Shown: positions 54,341 to 63,097, numbered from the stretch's first letter. The stretch: DNA of 63,703 bases from Ectopseudomonas mendocina (GCF_007049795.1 NZ_SCFY01000025.1:1-63703), one strand, 5' to 3'. Numbers and translations are program-made. The notes: a model not told the origin generated them from the letters alone.

Positions 54341-54355
54341 GCAGGAAGCATGCCA
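54341..54355 (-). promoter_or_regulatory. Sigma54-type promoter of the lipase gene
   Basis: On the minus strand TGGCATGCTTCCTGC has GG and GC separated by exactly 10 bases and matches TGGCAC-N5-TTGC closely. Transcription would start about 80 bases before the lipase ATG. Lipase genes of P. aeruginosa and P. alcaligenes are known to need RpoN, which supports the call. Confidence 0.55.
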
Positions 54356-54446
54356 GCGTCGCTGAATCACAAGCGAAGCCTCTAACCCGGGACTTTTTTT
54401 GATATTGGTGCGAACTGGCGGCGATATCGCTGGCTAAGTTCTGTTA

Positions 54447-54458
54447 CGTGTCGACACG
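54447..54458. promoter_or_regulatory. Perfect 12-bp palindrome upstream of the lipase promoter
   Basis: CGTGTCGACACG lies about 92 bp upstream of the -24 region, a normal distance for the activator site of a sigma54 promoter. The binding protein (for example a LipR- or CbrB-type activator) is only a guess. Confidence 0.35.
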
Positions 54459-54761
54459 CAAGATCATGCAAAACGCCTCGACTCAACTGTTTATCGTGTG
54501 ATTTTTGAGGCGGTGGCGGGGTGGTTTAGAAGGGGGTAAGTGGGCCGATTAGCCGCGGCCCAATCGAAGGTTGGGGGTAACGCTGGGTGCGCCTTGACAG
54601 TTTGCCGTGGGCTTCTCTAGGATGCGCGCTGCGCCGATTTAAACAGCTACTTGCGGGGCGCCACAGGGTGTTGTCATCAGCGCCTGAAATTCCGCTAAAG
54701 CGCTGGTTCGGTGTCGCCTCTCACCGCTGCCCAGCGGGATTCTCGAGGCGGAGACGCGACC

Positions 54762-55070
54762 ATGATCTGTCCCCAACCCCTTATTCGCCTGGCGCCCATC
54801 ACTTCGGGCCTGCTGCTGCGCAATCCGCGCGTGCTGCTGGGCGGCAGTCACCAACCTACCTTGCTTCGCTACCTCGAGGGCTGGCCCAAGCGCTGGGCCG
54901 GGTCACGTGCCTTTCGCATTCAGTTCGTGCAGAACGGTAAGTCGTTGAGTCGCTTCGCGCGGGACAGTTTCGACCTGGCGGTGATCCAGGCGCCGAGCGC
55001 CGAGGACCTGGCGCAAACCGTCGGTGAGCTGGTGCGTGTGGCGCGCCAGGGGCTGATCACCCGGCGGTAG
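54762..55070 (+). CDS. Hypothetical protein
   Basis: 102-residue protein starting MICPQPLIRLAPITSG, with a GGAG ribosome site nine bases upstream. It is basic, without signal peptide or membrane helix, and ends in DLAVIQAPSAEDLAQTVGELVRVARQGLITRR. The last part looks like the end of a Rossmann-type domain such as a methyltransferase, but the motifs are too few to assign it. It lies alone between the divergent lipase gene and convergent greB. Base composition is like its neighbours. Confidence 0.6.
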   Translation: MICPQPLIRLAPITSGLLLRNPRVLLGGSHQPTLLRYLEGWPKRWAGSRAFRIQFVQNGKSLSRFARDSFDLAVIQAPSAEDLAQTVGELVRVARQGLITRR

Positions 55071-55095
55071 TCGGGCTGGGAAGCCGGCCATCTGC

Positions 55096-55120
55096 GTAGG
55101 AGCGAGCCCTCCTCGCGAGG
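55096..55120. repeat. REP-type palindrome
   Basis: GTAGGAGCGAGCCCTCCTCGCGAGG contains the stem GCGAG-CCCTC-CTCGC behind the GTAGGA lead, a pattern of REP sequences common between Pseudomonas genes. It lies between the convergent hypothetical gene and greB. Confidence 0.6.
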
Positions 55121-55148
55121 CTCTTCAAGCACCAGTGTTCGCGAGCAC

Positions 55149-55646
55149 CTAGGGGTAATCGATCTCGACGATGTAGCAGGTCTTCTCGCCACTGGGGCTG
55201 TGCACGCGAACCTCGGCATCCAGTTCCTTGCCGACCAGGGCGCGGGCCAGTGGCGAGTCGATGCTGATCAGGCCCTGCTTCAGGTCCAGTTCGTCCGGGC
55301 CAACGATGCGGTAGCGCGACTGTTCGCCGTCTTCGTCTTCGATGGTGACCCAGGCGCCGAAGTACACCTTGTTCGGATCGGACGGCTTGTCGCTGACGAC
55401 CTTGAGCTTCTCCAGGCGCTTGGTGAGAAAGCGCACGCGGCTGTCGATCTCGCGCAGCATCTTTTTGCCGTAGGTGTATTCGGCGTTCTCCGAGCGATCG
55501 CCCTGAGCCGCCGCTTCACTGACCGATTGCGTCACCTGTGGCCTGCGCACATGCCACAACTCATGAAGTTCGGCGCGCAGACGCGCTTCGCCTTCGGGCG
55601 TGATCAGTGGTGTACCGGCAGGGCGAGGGGGGCGATAGCGGCTCAT
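55149..55646 (-). CDS. greB: Transcription elongation factor GreB
   Basis: 165-residue cleavage factor that rescues backtracked RNA polymerase. The N-terminal coiled coil contains LITPEGEARLRAELHELWHVRRPQVTQSVSEAAAQGDRSENAEYTYGKKMLREIDSRVRFLTKRLEKL, with the acidic tip residues in DRSENAEY. The C-terminal FKBP-like domain follows (VYFGAWVTIEDEDGEQSRYRIVGPDE to ALVGKELDAEVRV). The YGKK sequence after the tip favours GreB over GreA. Confidence 0.94.
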   Translation of the reverse strand: MSRYRPPRPAGTPLITPEGEARLRAELHELWHVRRPQVTQSVSEAAAQGDRSENAEYTYGKKMLREIDSRVRFLTKRLEKLKVVSDKPSDPNKVYFGAWVTIEDEDGEQSRYRIVGPDELDLKQGLISIDSPLARALVGKELDAEVRVHSPSGEKTCYIVEIDYP

Positions 55647-55700
55647 GGTGTTCAGGGTCTGAAGAGGGGCGCCAAGTCTAGCAAACCCCTCTCAGGGTTC

Positions 55701-58205
55701 TCAGCCTTCACGTAGCACGCTCAGCGGGCTGGCATTGAGTGCGCGCCGTGTGCCGAGAACACCGGCCAGACCGATCAGTAGAGCGCCGATTACAGGCAGC
55801 AGAAGCAGCCAGGGGTGCGGTTGCCAGCTCATGTCGAAGGCGTAGCGGTAGAGCAGGAAGCTCACCAGCTCACAGCCCAGCGCGGCGAGCAGGCCGGCTG
55901 CTGCGCCGAGCAGGCCGAACTCGGCACGTCGGGCGCTGATCAGCAACTTGCGCTCGGCGCCCAGAGCGCGCAGCAGTGCACCCTGACGAATACGTTCATC
56001 CAGGGTCGCCTGCAGTCCTGCGAGCAGAACGGTGATACCGGCCGCGAGTACGAACAGCAGCACGTATTCGATGGCCAGGGTGACCTGGGCGAGGATGCTG
56101 CGTAGCTGCGCCAGCAGGGCATCGACCTGCAGCAAGGTGACGCTGGGGAAAGCGCGACTGAGCTTGATCAGCTCTGCATCCTGGCCTGGCGGCAGGTAGA
56201 AGCTGGTCAGGTAAGTGGCAGGTAGATCCTGCAGGGTCTGTGGCTCGAAGATCATGTAGAAGTTGGGCTGGAAGCTGTCCCAGTCCACCTGGCGCAGGCT
56301 GGTGACCTGCGCCTCGCGCTCGATGCCGCCGACGTTGAAGCGCAGGCGGTCGCCGAGCTTCAGCTGCAGACTTTCGGCCAGCTCGGCCTCGACGGAAACG
56401 CCAGGCAGATCGCTGGCGTGCTCGGCCTTCCACCAACTGCCGGCGGTGATCTTGTTGTCAGGCGGCAGTTGCTCGGCCCAGGTCAGGCTCAGGTCGCGTT
56501 GGATGGCGCGTTCGCCGCGACTTTCCTTGGTCACCAGTTGGCGTACTGGTTCGTCGTTGATCATGATCAGGCGACCCGGTACCACCGGATACAGCGGCGC
56601 TGGGTGTGGCGACAGTTCGGCTAGGCGCGCGGCGAAGGCATCGCGCTCGGCCGGCAGCACGTTGAGCGCGAAGTGATTGGGGGCATCTTCCGGCAACTGG
56701 TCCTGCCAGGTGTCGAGCAGCTCGCCGCGCAGGAGTGCGATCAGCGCCATGGCCAGCAGGATCAGGCCGAAGGCCAGCGATTGCCCTGCTGCGGTGAGCG
56801 GGTGGCGCAGCAGTTGGCCGAGGCCCAGGCGCCAGGGCAGGGAGGCACGTTGCAGCAGGCGGCGCAGGCTTTGCAGACCGAGCAGTAGCAGACCGCCGAG
56901 CAGCAATGCGGCGAGTAGACCGCCACCCAGCAGTGCCAGCGTCAGTTTCAGATCCAGGCTCAGGCGCCACATGATCAGGCCCAGCGCAACCAGCGCCGCA
57001 CCGTAGACCAGCCAGGAACTGGCCGGTACCGGCAGCATGTCGCGGCGCAAGACGCGTAGCGGCGGCACGCGGCCGAGCGCGGCCAGCGGCGGCAGGGCGA
57101 AACCGGCCAGCGCCACCAAGCCGGTGGCCATCCCGGCCAATGCGGGCCACAGATCTGCAGGTGGCAGGTCATCGGGGATCAGGCCACGCAGCAGATAGAA
57201 CAGCACGTGCTGGCCGGCCCAGCCCAGCAGCGCGCCGATCACGCAGGCAACCAGCCCGAGCAGCGCCAGTTGCAGGCCGAACAGGGCCAGCGCTTCGCGT
57301 CGCGACAGCCCGAGGCAACGCAGCAGGGCGCTAGCGTCGAAGCGCCGTGCGGCGAAGCGTGCCGCCGACAGGGCCACTGCGACGCCGGCGAGCAGCACCG
57401 CCGCCAGACTGGCCAGATTCAGATAGCGCTCGGCACGGCCGAGGGCGCCACCTACCTGGCGATTACCGTCGCGGGCGTCGTCCAGGCGCTGATTGGGTTC
57501 CAGACCGGCTTCGACGGCCTGGCGGTAGGCGGCCAGGGCGTCGGCATCGCCGCGCCAGAGTTCGCGGAAGCGCACGCGACTGCCAGGCTGCACCACCTCG
57601 GTGGCGGCAAGGTCGTCCAGGTGCATCAGCACGCGCGGCGTCAGGCTGTAGAAATCGCCAGCGGTGTCCGGGTCATAGGTTAGCACGCGGCTCAAGCGCA
57701 GGGTCTTGGACCCTATTTCCAGTTCATCGCCAATCTTCAGATTCAGCGCGACCATCAGGCGCGCTTCGGCCCAGACTTCACCGGGGCGCGGGCTGGAACC
57801 CACTTCCTCTGGTGCGTAGGGCTCGGCAGCGCTCCTTAGTTCGCCACGCAGCGGATAAAGGCTGTTGGCGGCCTTGACGCTGGCCAACTGAATGCCATCC
57901 GCAGCGGCAACCACGCTGGAAAACTCCACCGCCTGGGCGTGATCAAGGCCCAGTTTGAGCCCAGCATCGATCTGTTCCTGGCTGGCGGGTGAGCTACCGC
58001 TCAGGCGTAGATCTGCGGCGAGAAACTCGCTGGCGCGTAGCAGCATGGCGTCATTCAGGCGTGCGCTGAAATAGCCAATGGCGCTGCTCGCTGCCACCGC
58101 GACCAGCAAGGCAAAGAACAGCACCCGCAACTCGCCAGCGCGGGCATCGCGTAGCAGTTGGCGGGCAGCGAGCGAAAACAGGCGAGTCAAGGGCACGCGT
58201 TTCAT
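55701..58205 (-). CDS. ABC transporter permease, FtsX-like (YbbP-type)
   Basis: 834-residue permease with an N-terminal helix (ALLVAVAASSAIGYFSARL), a large periplasmic domain, FtsX-type helix triplets near 255-360, further helices near 390-500, a second periplasmic domain, and a final three-helix FtsX domain (EYVLLFVLAAGITVLLAGLQ to LLLLPVIGALLIGLAGVLG). This duplicated FtsX layout fits the YbbP-like family. Its start overlaps the stop of the ATPase gene. Next to tesA, as in E. coli ybbA-ybbP. Substrate unknown. Confidence 0.9.
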   Translation of the reverse strand: MKRVPLTRLFSLAARQLLRDARAGELRVLFFALLVAVAASSAIGYFSARLNDAMLLRASEFLAADLRLSGSSPASQEQIDAGLKLGLDHAQAVEFSSVVAAADGIQLASVKAANSLYPLRGELRSAAEPYAPEEVGSSPRPGEVWAEARLMVALNLKIGDELEIGSKTLRLSRVLTYDPDTAGDFYSLTPRVLMHLDDLAATEVVQPGSRVRFRELWRGDADALAAYRQAVEAGLEPNQRLDDARDGNRQVGGALGRAERYLNLASLAAVLLAGVAVALSAARFAARRFDASALLRCLGLSRREALALFGLQLALLGLVACVIGALLGWAGQHVLFYLLRGLIPDDLPPADLWPALAGMATGLVALAGFALPPLAALGRVPPLRVLRRDMLPVPASSWLVYGAALVALGLIMWRLSLDLKLTLALLGGGLLAALLLGGLLLLGLQSLRRLLQRASLPWRLGLGQLLRHPLTAAGQSLAFGLILLAMALIALLRGELLDTWQDQLPEDAPNHFALNVLPAERDAFAARLAELSPHPAPLYPVVPGRLIMINDEPVRQLVTKESRGERAIQRDLSLTWAEQLPPDNKITAGSWWKAEHASDLPGVSVEAELAESLQLKLGDRLRFNVGGIEREAQVTSLRQVDWDSFQPNFYMIFEPQTLQDLPATYLTSFYLPPGQDAELIKLSRAFPSVTLLQVDALLAQLRSILAQVTLAIEYVLLFVLAAGITVLLAGLQATLDERIRQGALLRALGAERKLLISARRAEFGLLGAAAGLLAALGCELVSFLLYRYAFDMSWQPHPWLLLLPVIGALLIGLAGVLGTRRALNASPLSVLREG

Positions 58206-58888
58206 CAGGGCTCCACGCGGTCGATCAGGTGTCCGGCTTCCAGACGGATCAGGCGCTGGCAGCGATGCGCCAGGCGCTCGTCATGGGTGACCAGCACCAA
58301 GGTGGTGCTGCGCTCCTGATTGAGCTGAAAGAGCAGGTCGCTGATACGTTCGCCGGTGTGGCTGTCGAGGTTGCCGGTGGGTTCGTCGGCGAACAGCACG
58401 TCGGGCTCGGCGGCGAAGGCCCGTGCGATGGCCACGCGCTGTTGTTCGCCACCAGAAAGCTGGCGCGGGTAGTGGGTCAGGCGTTGGCCCAGGCCGACGC
58501 GTTCGAGCAGGGCTCGGGCGCGCTGGCGGGCATCGGCGTGACCTTCCAGCTCCAGCGGTAGCATCACGTTTTCCAGCGCGTTGAGGCTGTCGAGCAACTG
58601 GAACGACTGGAAGACGAAACCCACGTGCTCGGCGCGCAGGCGTGCACGCTGGTCCTCGTCGAGCTCACTGAGGTTGTTGCCGGCCAGCAATACGGCGCCG
58701 CCGCTGGGCAGGTCGAGGCCAGCCAGCAGGCCGAGCAGGGTGGATTTTCCGGAGCCAGAGCTGCCGACGATGGCCAGGCTATCGCCTTTGTTCAGGTCGA
58801 GGTCGAGGTCATGAAGGATTGTCAGCTCGCCTTCCGTGCTGCTGACCACTTTGCTAAGGTTCCGCGCAGCGAGAATGCTCGAAGTCAT
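58205..58888 (-). CDS. ABC transporter ATP-binding protein (YbbA-type)
   Basis: 227-residue ATPase of the LolD/MacB type. Walker A GSSGSGKSTLLGLLAGLD, signature LSGGEQQRVAIARAFA, Walker B VLFADEPTGNLD and the H-loop VLVTHDERLAHRC are intact. The start MTSSILAARNLSKVV at 58888 has only 11 bases between it and the divergent tesA start. It is translationally coupled to the large permease gene and forms an exporter or lipid-extraction complex with it. Confidence 0.93.
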   Translation of the reverse strand: MTSSILAARNLSKVVSSTEGELTILHDLDLDLNKGDSLAIVGSSGSGKSTLLGLLAGLDLPSGGAVLLAGNNLSELDEDQRARLRAEHVGFVFQSFQLLDSLNALENVMLPLELEGHADARQRARALLERVGLGQRLTHYPRQLSGGEQQRVAIARAFAAEPDVLFADEPTGNLDSHTGERISDLLFQLNQERSTTLVLVTHDERLAHRCQRLIRLEAGHLIDRVEP

Positions 58889-58899
58889 GGAGATTCCAA

Positions 58900-59505
58900 A
58901 TGCGTGCATGGTGGCTGAGTGGTGCCTTGGCCCTGATGTTCTGGGCTCAGGGAGCGGTTGCAGGCACCCTGCTTGTGGTCGGCGATAGTATCAGCGCCGC
59001 TTTTGGCCTGGATAGCCGCGTGGGGTGGGTTGCTTTGCTGGAAAAACGCCTTCAGGAGGAGGGTTTCGAGCATACCGTGGTCAACGCGTCGATCAGCGGC
59101 GATACCAGCGCAGGCGGCGCCGCGCGGCTCTCTGCGCTGATCGCGGAGCATAAGCCGGAACTGGTCATCATCGAGTTGGGTGGCAACGATGGCCTGCGCG
59201 GGCAGCCTCCTGCGCAATTGCAACAGAATCTTGCGTCGATGGTCGAGAAGTCGCAGCAGGCAGGAGCCAAGGTGCTCATTTTGGGGATGCGTCTGCCGCC
59301 AAACTATGGGGCGCGCTACACCAAGGCTTTCGCCCAGGTGTTTGCTGATTTGGCGGAGCAGAAGAACGTGCCGCTGGTGCCGTTTTTCCTCGAGGGCGTT
59401 GGTGGCGTGCCGGGAATGATGCAGGCCGACGGCATTCACCCGACCGAGTCCGCGCAGGCGGTGTTGCTGGACAACGTCTGGCCGACTTTGAAACCCATGC
59501 TTTGA
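58900..59505 (+). CDS. tesA: Periplasmic acyl-CoA thioesterase I / arylesterase TesA
   Basis: 201-residue SGNH/GDSL hydrolase with signal peptide (WWLSGALALMFWAQGAVAG). Block I LLVVGDSISAAFGL, the Gly and Asn of GGNDGLRG, and the Asp-His pair in DGIHPTESAQ complete the catalytic set. It hydrolyses thioesters and aryl or lysolipid esters in the periplasm. Divergent from the ybbA-like gene, as in E. coli. Confidence 0.95.
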   Translation: MRAWWLSGALALMFWAQGAVAGTLLVVGDSISAAFGLDSRVGWVALLEKRLQEEGFEHTVVNASISGDTSAGGAARLSALIAEHKPELVIIELGGNDGLRGQPPAQLQQNLASMVEKSQQAGAKVLILGMRLPPNYGARYTKAFAQVFADLAEQKNVPLVPFFLEGVGGVPGMMQADGIHPTESAQAVLLDNVWPTLKPML

Positions 59506-59595
59506 GCGCCTGTGGATGGCGGAAAACTGAGTAGGCAGAGGCTTTTCCGCCTCAGGCCTTTCGGCTAATGTGACCGACCTGTCACGGAGCCCCAG

Positions 59596-59877
59596 ATGCC
59601 GCGTCCCGCCTGGTCCCTTTATGCCTACCAACTGATCGAGCCGGATGAGCAGCTGGATCTGTTCGCCTGTCGTGAGGTGCGTGTGCACCTGGTGGCTCGT
59701 CAGTTGCGCCTGGGTGGGCATGCTGATCGCACATTGTGTGGCGGTTTGTTGCCGGCACAACCGCGTTGGCGGACCTTGGAAAAGGCCTGGCTGCGTGATC
59801 GTCGCTTGTGCCCAGCCTGCCTGGCGACATTCGAGGCCCAACGTCAGGGACAGTGCTCGAATTGGGCAGATGGCTGA
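59596..59877 (+). CDS. Conserved hypothetical protein with C-terminal Cys cluster
   Basis: 93 residues starting MPRPAWSLYAYQL, with ACGGAG before the ATG. No signal peptide or membrane helix. The C-terminal CPACLATFEAQRQGQC and an earlier LCGGLLP could bind zinc, but the pattern does not fit a named family. It sits alone between tesA and the L,D-transpeptidase gene. The coding bias looks real. Function unknown. Confidence 0.65.
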   Translation: MPRPAWSLYAYQLIEPDEQLDLFACREVRVHLVARQLRLGGHADRTLCGGLLPAQPRWRTLEKAWLRDRRLCPACLATFEAQRQGQCSNWADG

Positions 59878-59948
59878 CGCCTGCCCGCCTTGCAAATCGC
59901 GGTGTACAATCGCCGTAATATCATTCAACTCTTCAAGGGACCTCCCGG

Positions 59949-60905
59949 ATGTTGTCGCGCTTTTCTGCGGTCAACCGCTGCCTGACTCTGGTCGCACTGT
60001 GCTCCAGTGCCGCAGTGCAGGCTCTCGAACTTCCACTGCCGCCGCCAGGCGAGGATGTGGTGGGCCAGGTACAGGTGATCAAGGCCAAGTACGAGGACAC
60101 CTTTGCCGATCTGGGAACGGCAAACGACCTCGGCTATCTGGAAATGGTCGCAGCCAACCCTGGCGTCGACCCCTGGCTGCCGGGCGAGGGCAGCGAGATC
60201 ATCCTGCCGACGCGTTACGTGCTGCCGCCGGGCCCGCGTGAAGGTATCGTGATCAACCTGGCCGAGTATCGTTTGTACTACTTCCCGAAAGGGCAGAACG
60301 TCGTGCATACCTTCCCACTGGGCATCGGTCGTGAAGGCTGGGGGTCACCACTGGGTGTTGGCCGGGTAACGGTAAAGACGCCGAATCCGGCCTGGTATCC
60401 GCCGAAGTCGATTCGCGAAGAGCATGCGGCCGAGGGCGACATTCTGCCCACCGTGGTGCCGCCTGGTCCGGACAATCCGCTGGGCCCCTACAAGATGACG
60501 CTGTCGTTTCCTGGCTACCTGATCCATGGTTCGAACAAGAAGTTCGGTATCGGCATGCGCGTCAGCCATGGCTGCTTCCGCATGCTCAATCACAACGTGC
60601 TGGAGTTGGCGGGCATGGTGCCTGTCGGCACTCCCGTGCGCATTCTGAACGAGCCGTACAAGTTCGGCGTCAGCGGTGGCAAGGTCTATCTGGAAGCGCA
60701 TGCGCCGCTGGATGATGAGGGTGATCCATCCGTCGTCGACAAGCACACGGCGGTGATCAATGCACTGCTCAAGCGTGACGAACTCAGCGGCCTGCGTCTT
60801 GACTGGGAGATGGTTCGTGAAGTGGTTGCTGCCGAGGACGGCATGCCGGTGCCCATCGCGGCGCAGACCGAGAGCGTGGTGGCGAGCAGCGACAACCCGT
60901 TCTGA
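59949..60905 (+). CDS. L,D-transpeptidase (YkuD domain)
   Basis: 318 residues with a signal peptide ending near AAVQA. A LysM-like segment precedes the YkuD catalytic domain (about 95-235), whose signature HGSNKKFGIGMRVSHGCFRMLNHNV carries the catalytic His and Cys. Such enzymes make 3-3 cross-links in peptidoglycan or attach outer-membrane lipoproteins to it. The oprI-type lipoprotein gene lies just beyond, in convergent orientation, which fits an attachment role. That link is inference. Confidence 0.93.
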   Translation: MLSRFSAVNRCLTLVALCSSAAVQALELPLPPPGEDVVGQVQVIKAKYEDTFADLGTANDLGYLEMVAANPGVDPWLPGEGSEIILPTRYVLPPGPREGIVINLAEYRLYYFPKGQNVVHTFPLGIGREGWGSPLGVGRVTVKTPNPAWYPPKSIREEHAAEGDILPTVVPPGPDNPLGPYKMTLSFPGYLIHGSNKKFGIGMRVSHGCFRMLNHNVLELAGMVPVGTPVRILNEPYKFGVSGGKVYLEAHAPLDDEGDPSVVDKHTAVINALLKRDELSGLRLDWEMVREVVAAEDGMPVPIAAQTESVVASSDNPF

Positions 60906-60923
60906 TCACCCCAGTTGCAAAAG

Positions 60924-60953
60924 CCCGCCTGCATTCGTGTACGCGGGTTTTTT
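60924..60953 (+). terminator. Intrinsic terminator after the L,D-transpeptidase gene
   Basis: CCCGC and GCGGG pair across a 14-base loop and are followed by TTTTTTATTG. The stem is short but the T-run is strong. Confidence 0.65.
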
Positions 60954-61004
60954 ATTGCCTGGTAATCGAGCCGTTCTGAGAGTGGCAGGTCATTAGCGGG
61001 TAAT

Positions 61005-61037
61005 AAAAAAGCCGCACCAGTTGCCTGGGGCGGCTTT
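61005..61037 (-). terminator. Intrinsic terminator of the oprI-type gene
   Basis: On the minus strand GAAAGCCGC pairs with GCGGCTTTTTT around a 14-base loop, ending in a T-run 19 bp past the stop codon. Confidence 0.8.
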
Positions 61038-61055
61038 CGAAAAAACGAGTCGCAA

Positions 61056-61307
61056 TTACTTGCGGCTGGCTTTTTCCAGCATGCGCAGAGCGCGCTCGTT
61101 GGCTTCGTCAGCAGTTTGCTGAGCTTTCTGAGCGGCGGCCAGAGCTTCATCAGCCTTGCGGTAGGCTTCGTCAGCACGGGCTTGAGCGCGAGCTGCTGCG
61201 TCTTCGGTAGCAGTCAGACGAGCTTCGGTTTCTTTGGAGATGCTGCTGCAACCGGTAGCCAGAACTGCGGCCAGAGCCAGAGCAGAGAATTTCAGAACGT
61301 TGTTCAT
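61056..61307 (-). CDS. oprI: Outer-membrane lipoprotein OprI (Lpp family)
   Basis: 83-residue lipoprotein. The signal peptide NVLKFSALALAAVLATGC ends with the lipobox Cys near residue 20. The mature part is one long helix with heptad repeats rich in Ala, Glu, Arg and Lys, ending in a Lys (ASRK). In P. aeruginosa OprI is among the most abundant proteins and can be linked to peptidoglycan through its terminal Lys. A strong promoter and a terminator flank the gene. Confidence 0.96.
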   Translation of the reverse strand: MNNVLKFSALALAAVLATGCSSISKETEARLTATEDAAARAQARADEAYRKADEALAAAQKAQQTADEANERALRMLEKASRK

Positions 61308-61389
61308 CGTGTTCCCCTTGAGGTGGAGTTTTCCATAAAGAGCAATTCCCCAACTGCGGGAAATTAGCCGGCGTACATACTACCTATTA

Positions 61390-61418
61390 CTTTTAGTAAG
61401 TAAACGGAGCCAGGGCAA
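61390..61418 (-). promoter_or_regulatory. Sigma70-type promoter of the oprI-type gene
   Basis: On the minus strand TTGCCC, a 17-bp spacer and TAAAAG form a likely promoter. The leader before the ATG would be about 75 bases. Confidence 0.45.
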
Positions 61419-61577
61419 GAGTTGCAGGTTTTTTTTCTTCGAGCAGGGCGCTGAAGGGTAGAGTCTGCGCGGGCTGGCTAAAAAACAGCCAGTTACGTAA
61501 TCCATACAGTGTAGCGATTGTACGAACTGTTATAACTGTCCCGACGTTGAAACTAAAACAATAAAGAGGGGATGCAG

Positions 61578-62951
61578 ATGCTTGGGAATTTGGGGCTCTT
61601 GCTGGGCTTGGCGCTACTTATCTTCATGGCGTTGCGCGGGGTGAACATATTCATCGCCGCATTGCTCTGTTCGATTTTGGTGGCACTGACCAATGGCGTC
61701 GCCGTACCAGGTGCGCTGCTCGAGCACTTTCCATTCGGCCCCTTGGGTGCATTTACCTTTGCCGGCAAGTTCTTCGTGCTGTTTCTCTGTGGGGCGATCT
61801 TCGGCAAGGTCATGGCTGCCAGTCAGGCGGCCAGCAGTATTGCTCAGGCCATTACCCGCGGCCTGGGTACGCAGCGCACGCTCTGGGTGGCGATGCTGGT
61901 GTGTGCGGTTCTCACCTATGGTGGGGTGGTGGTATTCGTGGTGATCTTCACCATGTATCCGCTGGGTATTACCTTGATGCGCGAGGCCAATCTGCCCAAG
62001 CGATTGTTCTGCGCAGCCACGGCGCTGGGTGCGGGAACCTTCACCATGACGGCCTTGCCTGGCTCACCGTCGATTCACAACGTGATCGCCGCCAGTGCGC
62101 TGGGTACCGATCTGTTCGCAGCTGCCTGGATTGGTCTGCTCGCCTCGCTGGTAATGATCGTGTTGGGTATGGCCTATCTGCAGCGCGAATGGCGTCTGGC
62201 GCGCGAGCGCGGTGAAGGGTTTGAGCCTAACGCGCAGGACGAGCGTATGCAGCAGTTGGCCGGTGCGCCGGGTAGCGGGCCGCATTGGGGGATGGCGCTG
62301 GTGCCGATCATCGTGGTGCTGGGGATCATCCTGCTGCCGCGCCTGCTCGCTCTGTCTGGTGCGGTTGTACCGGGTGAGGGTGCGCTAGGTGGATTGTTGG
62401 CCTTCAGTCAGTCGCAGCCGATTCTCTGGCCCAGTCTGGCCTTGGTGATCGCTACCGGTGTCGCTGTGCTGATGTTTTCGGCGTTGCGTCGTAATACCCT
62501 CGGCCTGCTGGGGCAGGGCGCGGACGATGCGATCATGCCGCTGCTCAATACCGCTGCAGTGATCGGCTTTGGCGGTGTGGTTACTCAGACCGCAGGTTTC
62601 GCTCAGTTCGCCCAGTGGATACTGGGGGTGGATCTGCCGCCGCTGTTGTCGGTGTTCGCCTCGGTCAGCGTGGTATCGGGGATCGTCGGTTCTTCGTCTG
62701 GTGGCCTGCAGATCTTCATGCAGACCCTGGCGCCGCGTTACCTGGAGATGGGGGTAGAGCCCGAGGTGTTGCACCGGATCGCCAATATCACTGCTGGTGG
62801 TCTCGATTCGCTACCACATTGTGGTGCAGTGATTGCGATGCTGATGATCATGGGCCTGACTCACAAGCAGGCGTACAAGGACATCTTCGTCATCACGGTA
62901 CTGATCCCCGTGATTGCGGCTTTGCTCTGTATCGCAGTGTTGAGCTTCTGA
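61578..62951 (+). CDS. GntP-family permease (gluconate:H+ symporter type)
   Basis: About 457 residues with roughly 12 hydrophobic helices. GntP-type features include LVALTNGVAVPGALLEHFPFGPLGAFTFAGKFFVLFLCGAIFGKVM and the repeated glycine-rich segments FTMTALPGSPSIHNVIAASALGT and ITAGGLDSLPHCGAVIAMLMIMGL. GAGGGG lies six bases before the ATG at 61578; an ATG two codons earlier abuts that site. Family members carry gluconate, but several take other hydroxy acids. No kinase or regulator gene is next to it. Confidence 0.88.
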   Translation: MLGNLGLLLGLALLIFMALRGVNIFIAALLCSILVALTNGVAVPGALLEHFPFGPLGAFTFAGKFFVLFLCGAIFGKVMAASQAASSIAQAITRGLGTQRTLWVAMLVCAVLTYGGVVVFVVIFTMYPLGITLMREANLPKRLFCAATALGAGTFTMTALPGSPSIHNVIAASALGTDLFAAAWIGLLASLVMIVLGMAYLQREWRLARERGEGFEPNAQDERMQQLAGAPGSGPHWGMALVPIIVVLGIILLPRLLALSGAVVPGEGALGGLLAFSQSQPILWPSLALVIATGVAVLMFSALRRNTLGLLGQGADDAIMPLLNTAAVIGFGGVVTQTAGFAQFAQWILGVDLPPLLSVFASVSVVSGIVGSSSGGLQIFMQTLAPRYLEMGVEPEVLHRIANITAGGLDSLPHCGAVIAMLMIMGLTHKQAYKDIFVITVLIPVIAALLCIAVLSF

Positions 62952-63097
62952 TTGCTCGTGGCTGGGCGGTTCGCCGACTGATAAGCTTGGCCAATTGTAT
63001 AGGTCGGCAGTGGCATCAGAATTTGCGCTTTTGCCGCAGCACCGGTATGAAGTAAAAATAGATGCGCCGCTAATGGTTGGCGGCTAGAGGAGTGAAG

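Larger units (their letters stand above)
54249..54761. other. Gene-free stretch between lipase and the next gene
   Basis: This 513-bp interval holds no coding region I can support. The half nearer the lipase carries the sigma54-type promoter and short palindromes noted separately, including GCGATATCGC at 54421-54430. The half nearer the small hypothetical gene shows no recognisable element apart from a GGAG ribosome site. Confidence 0.5.
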
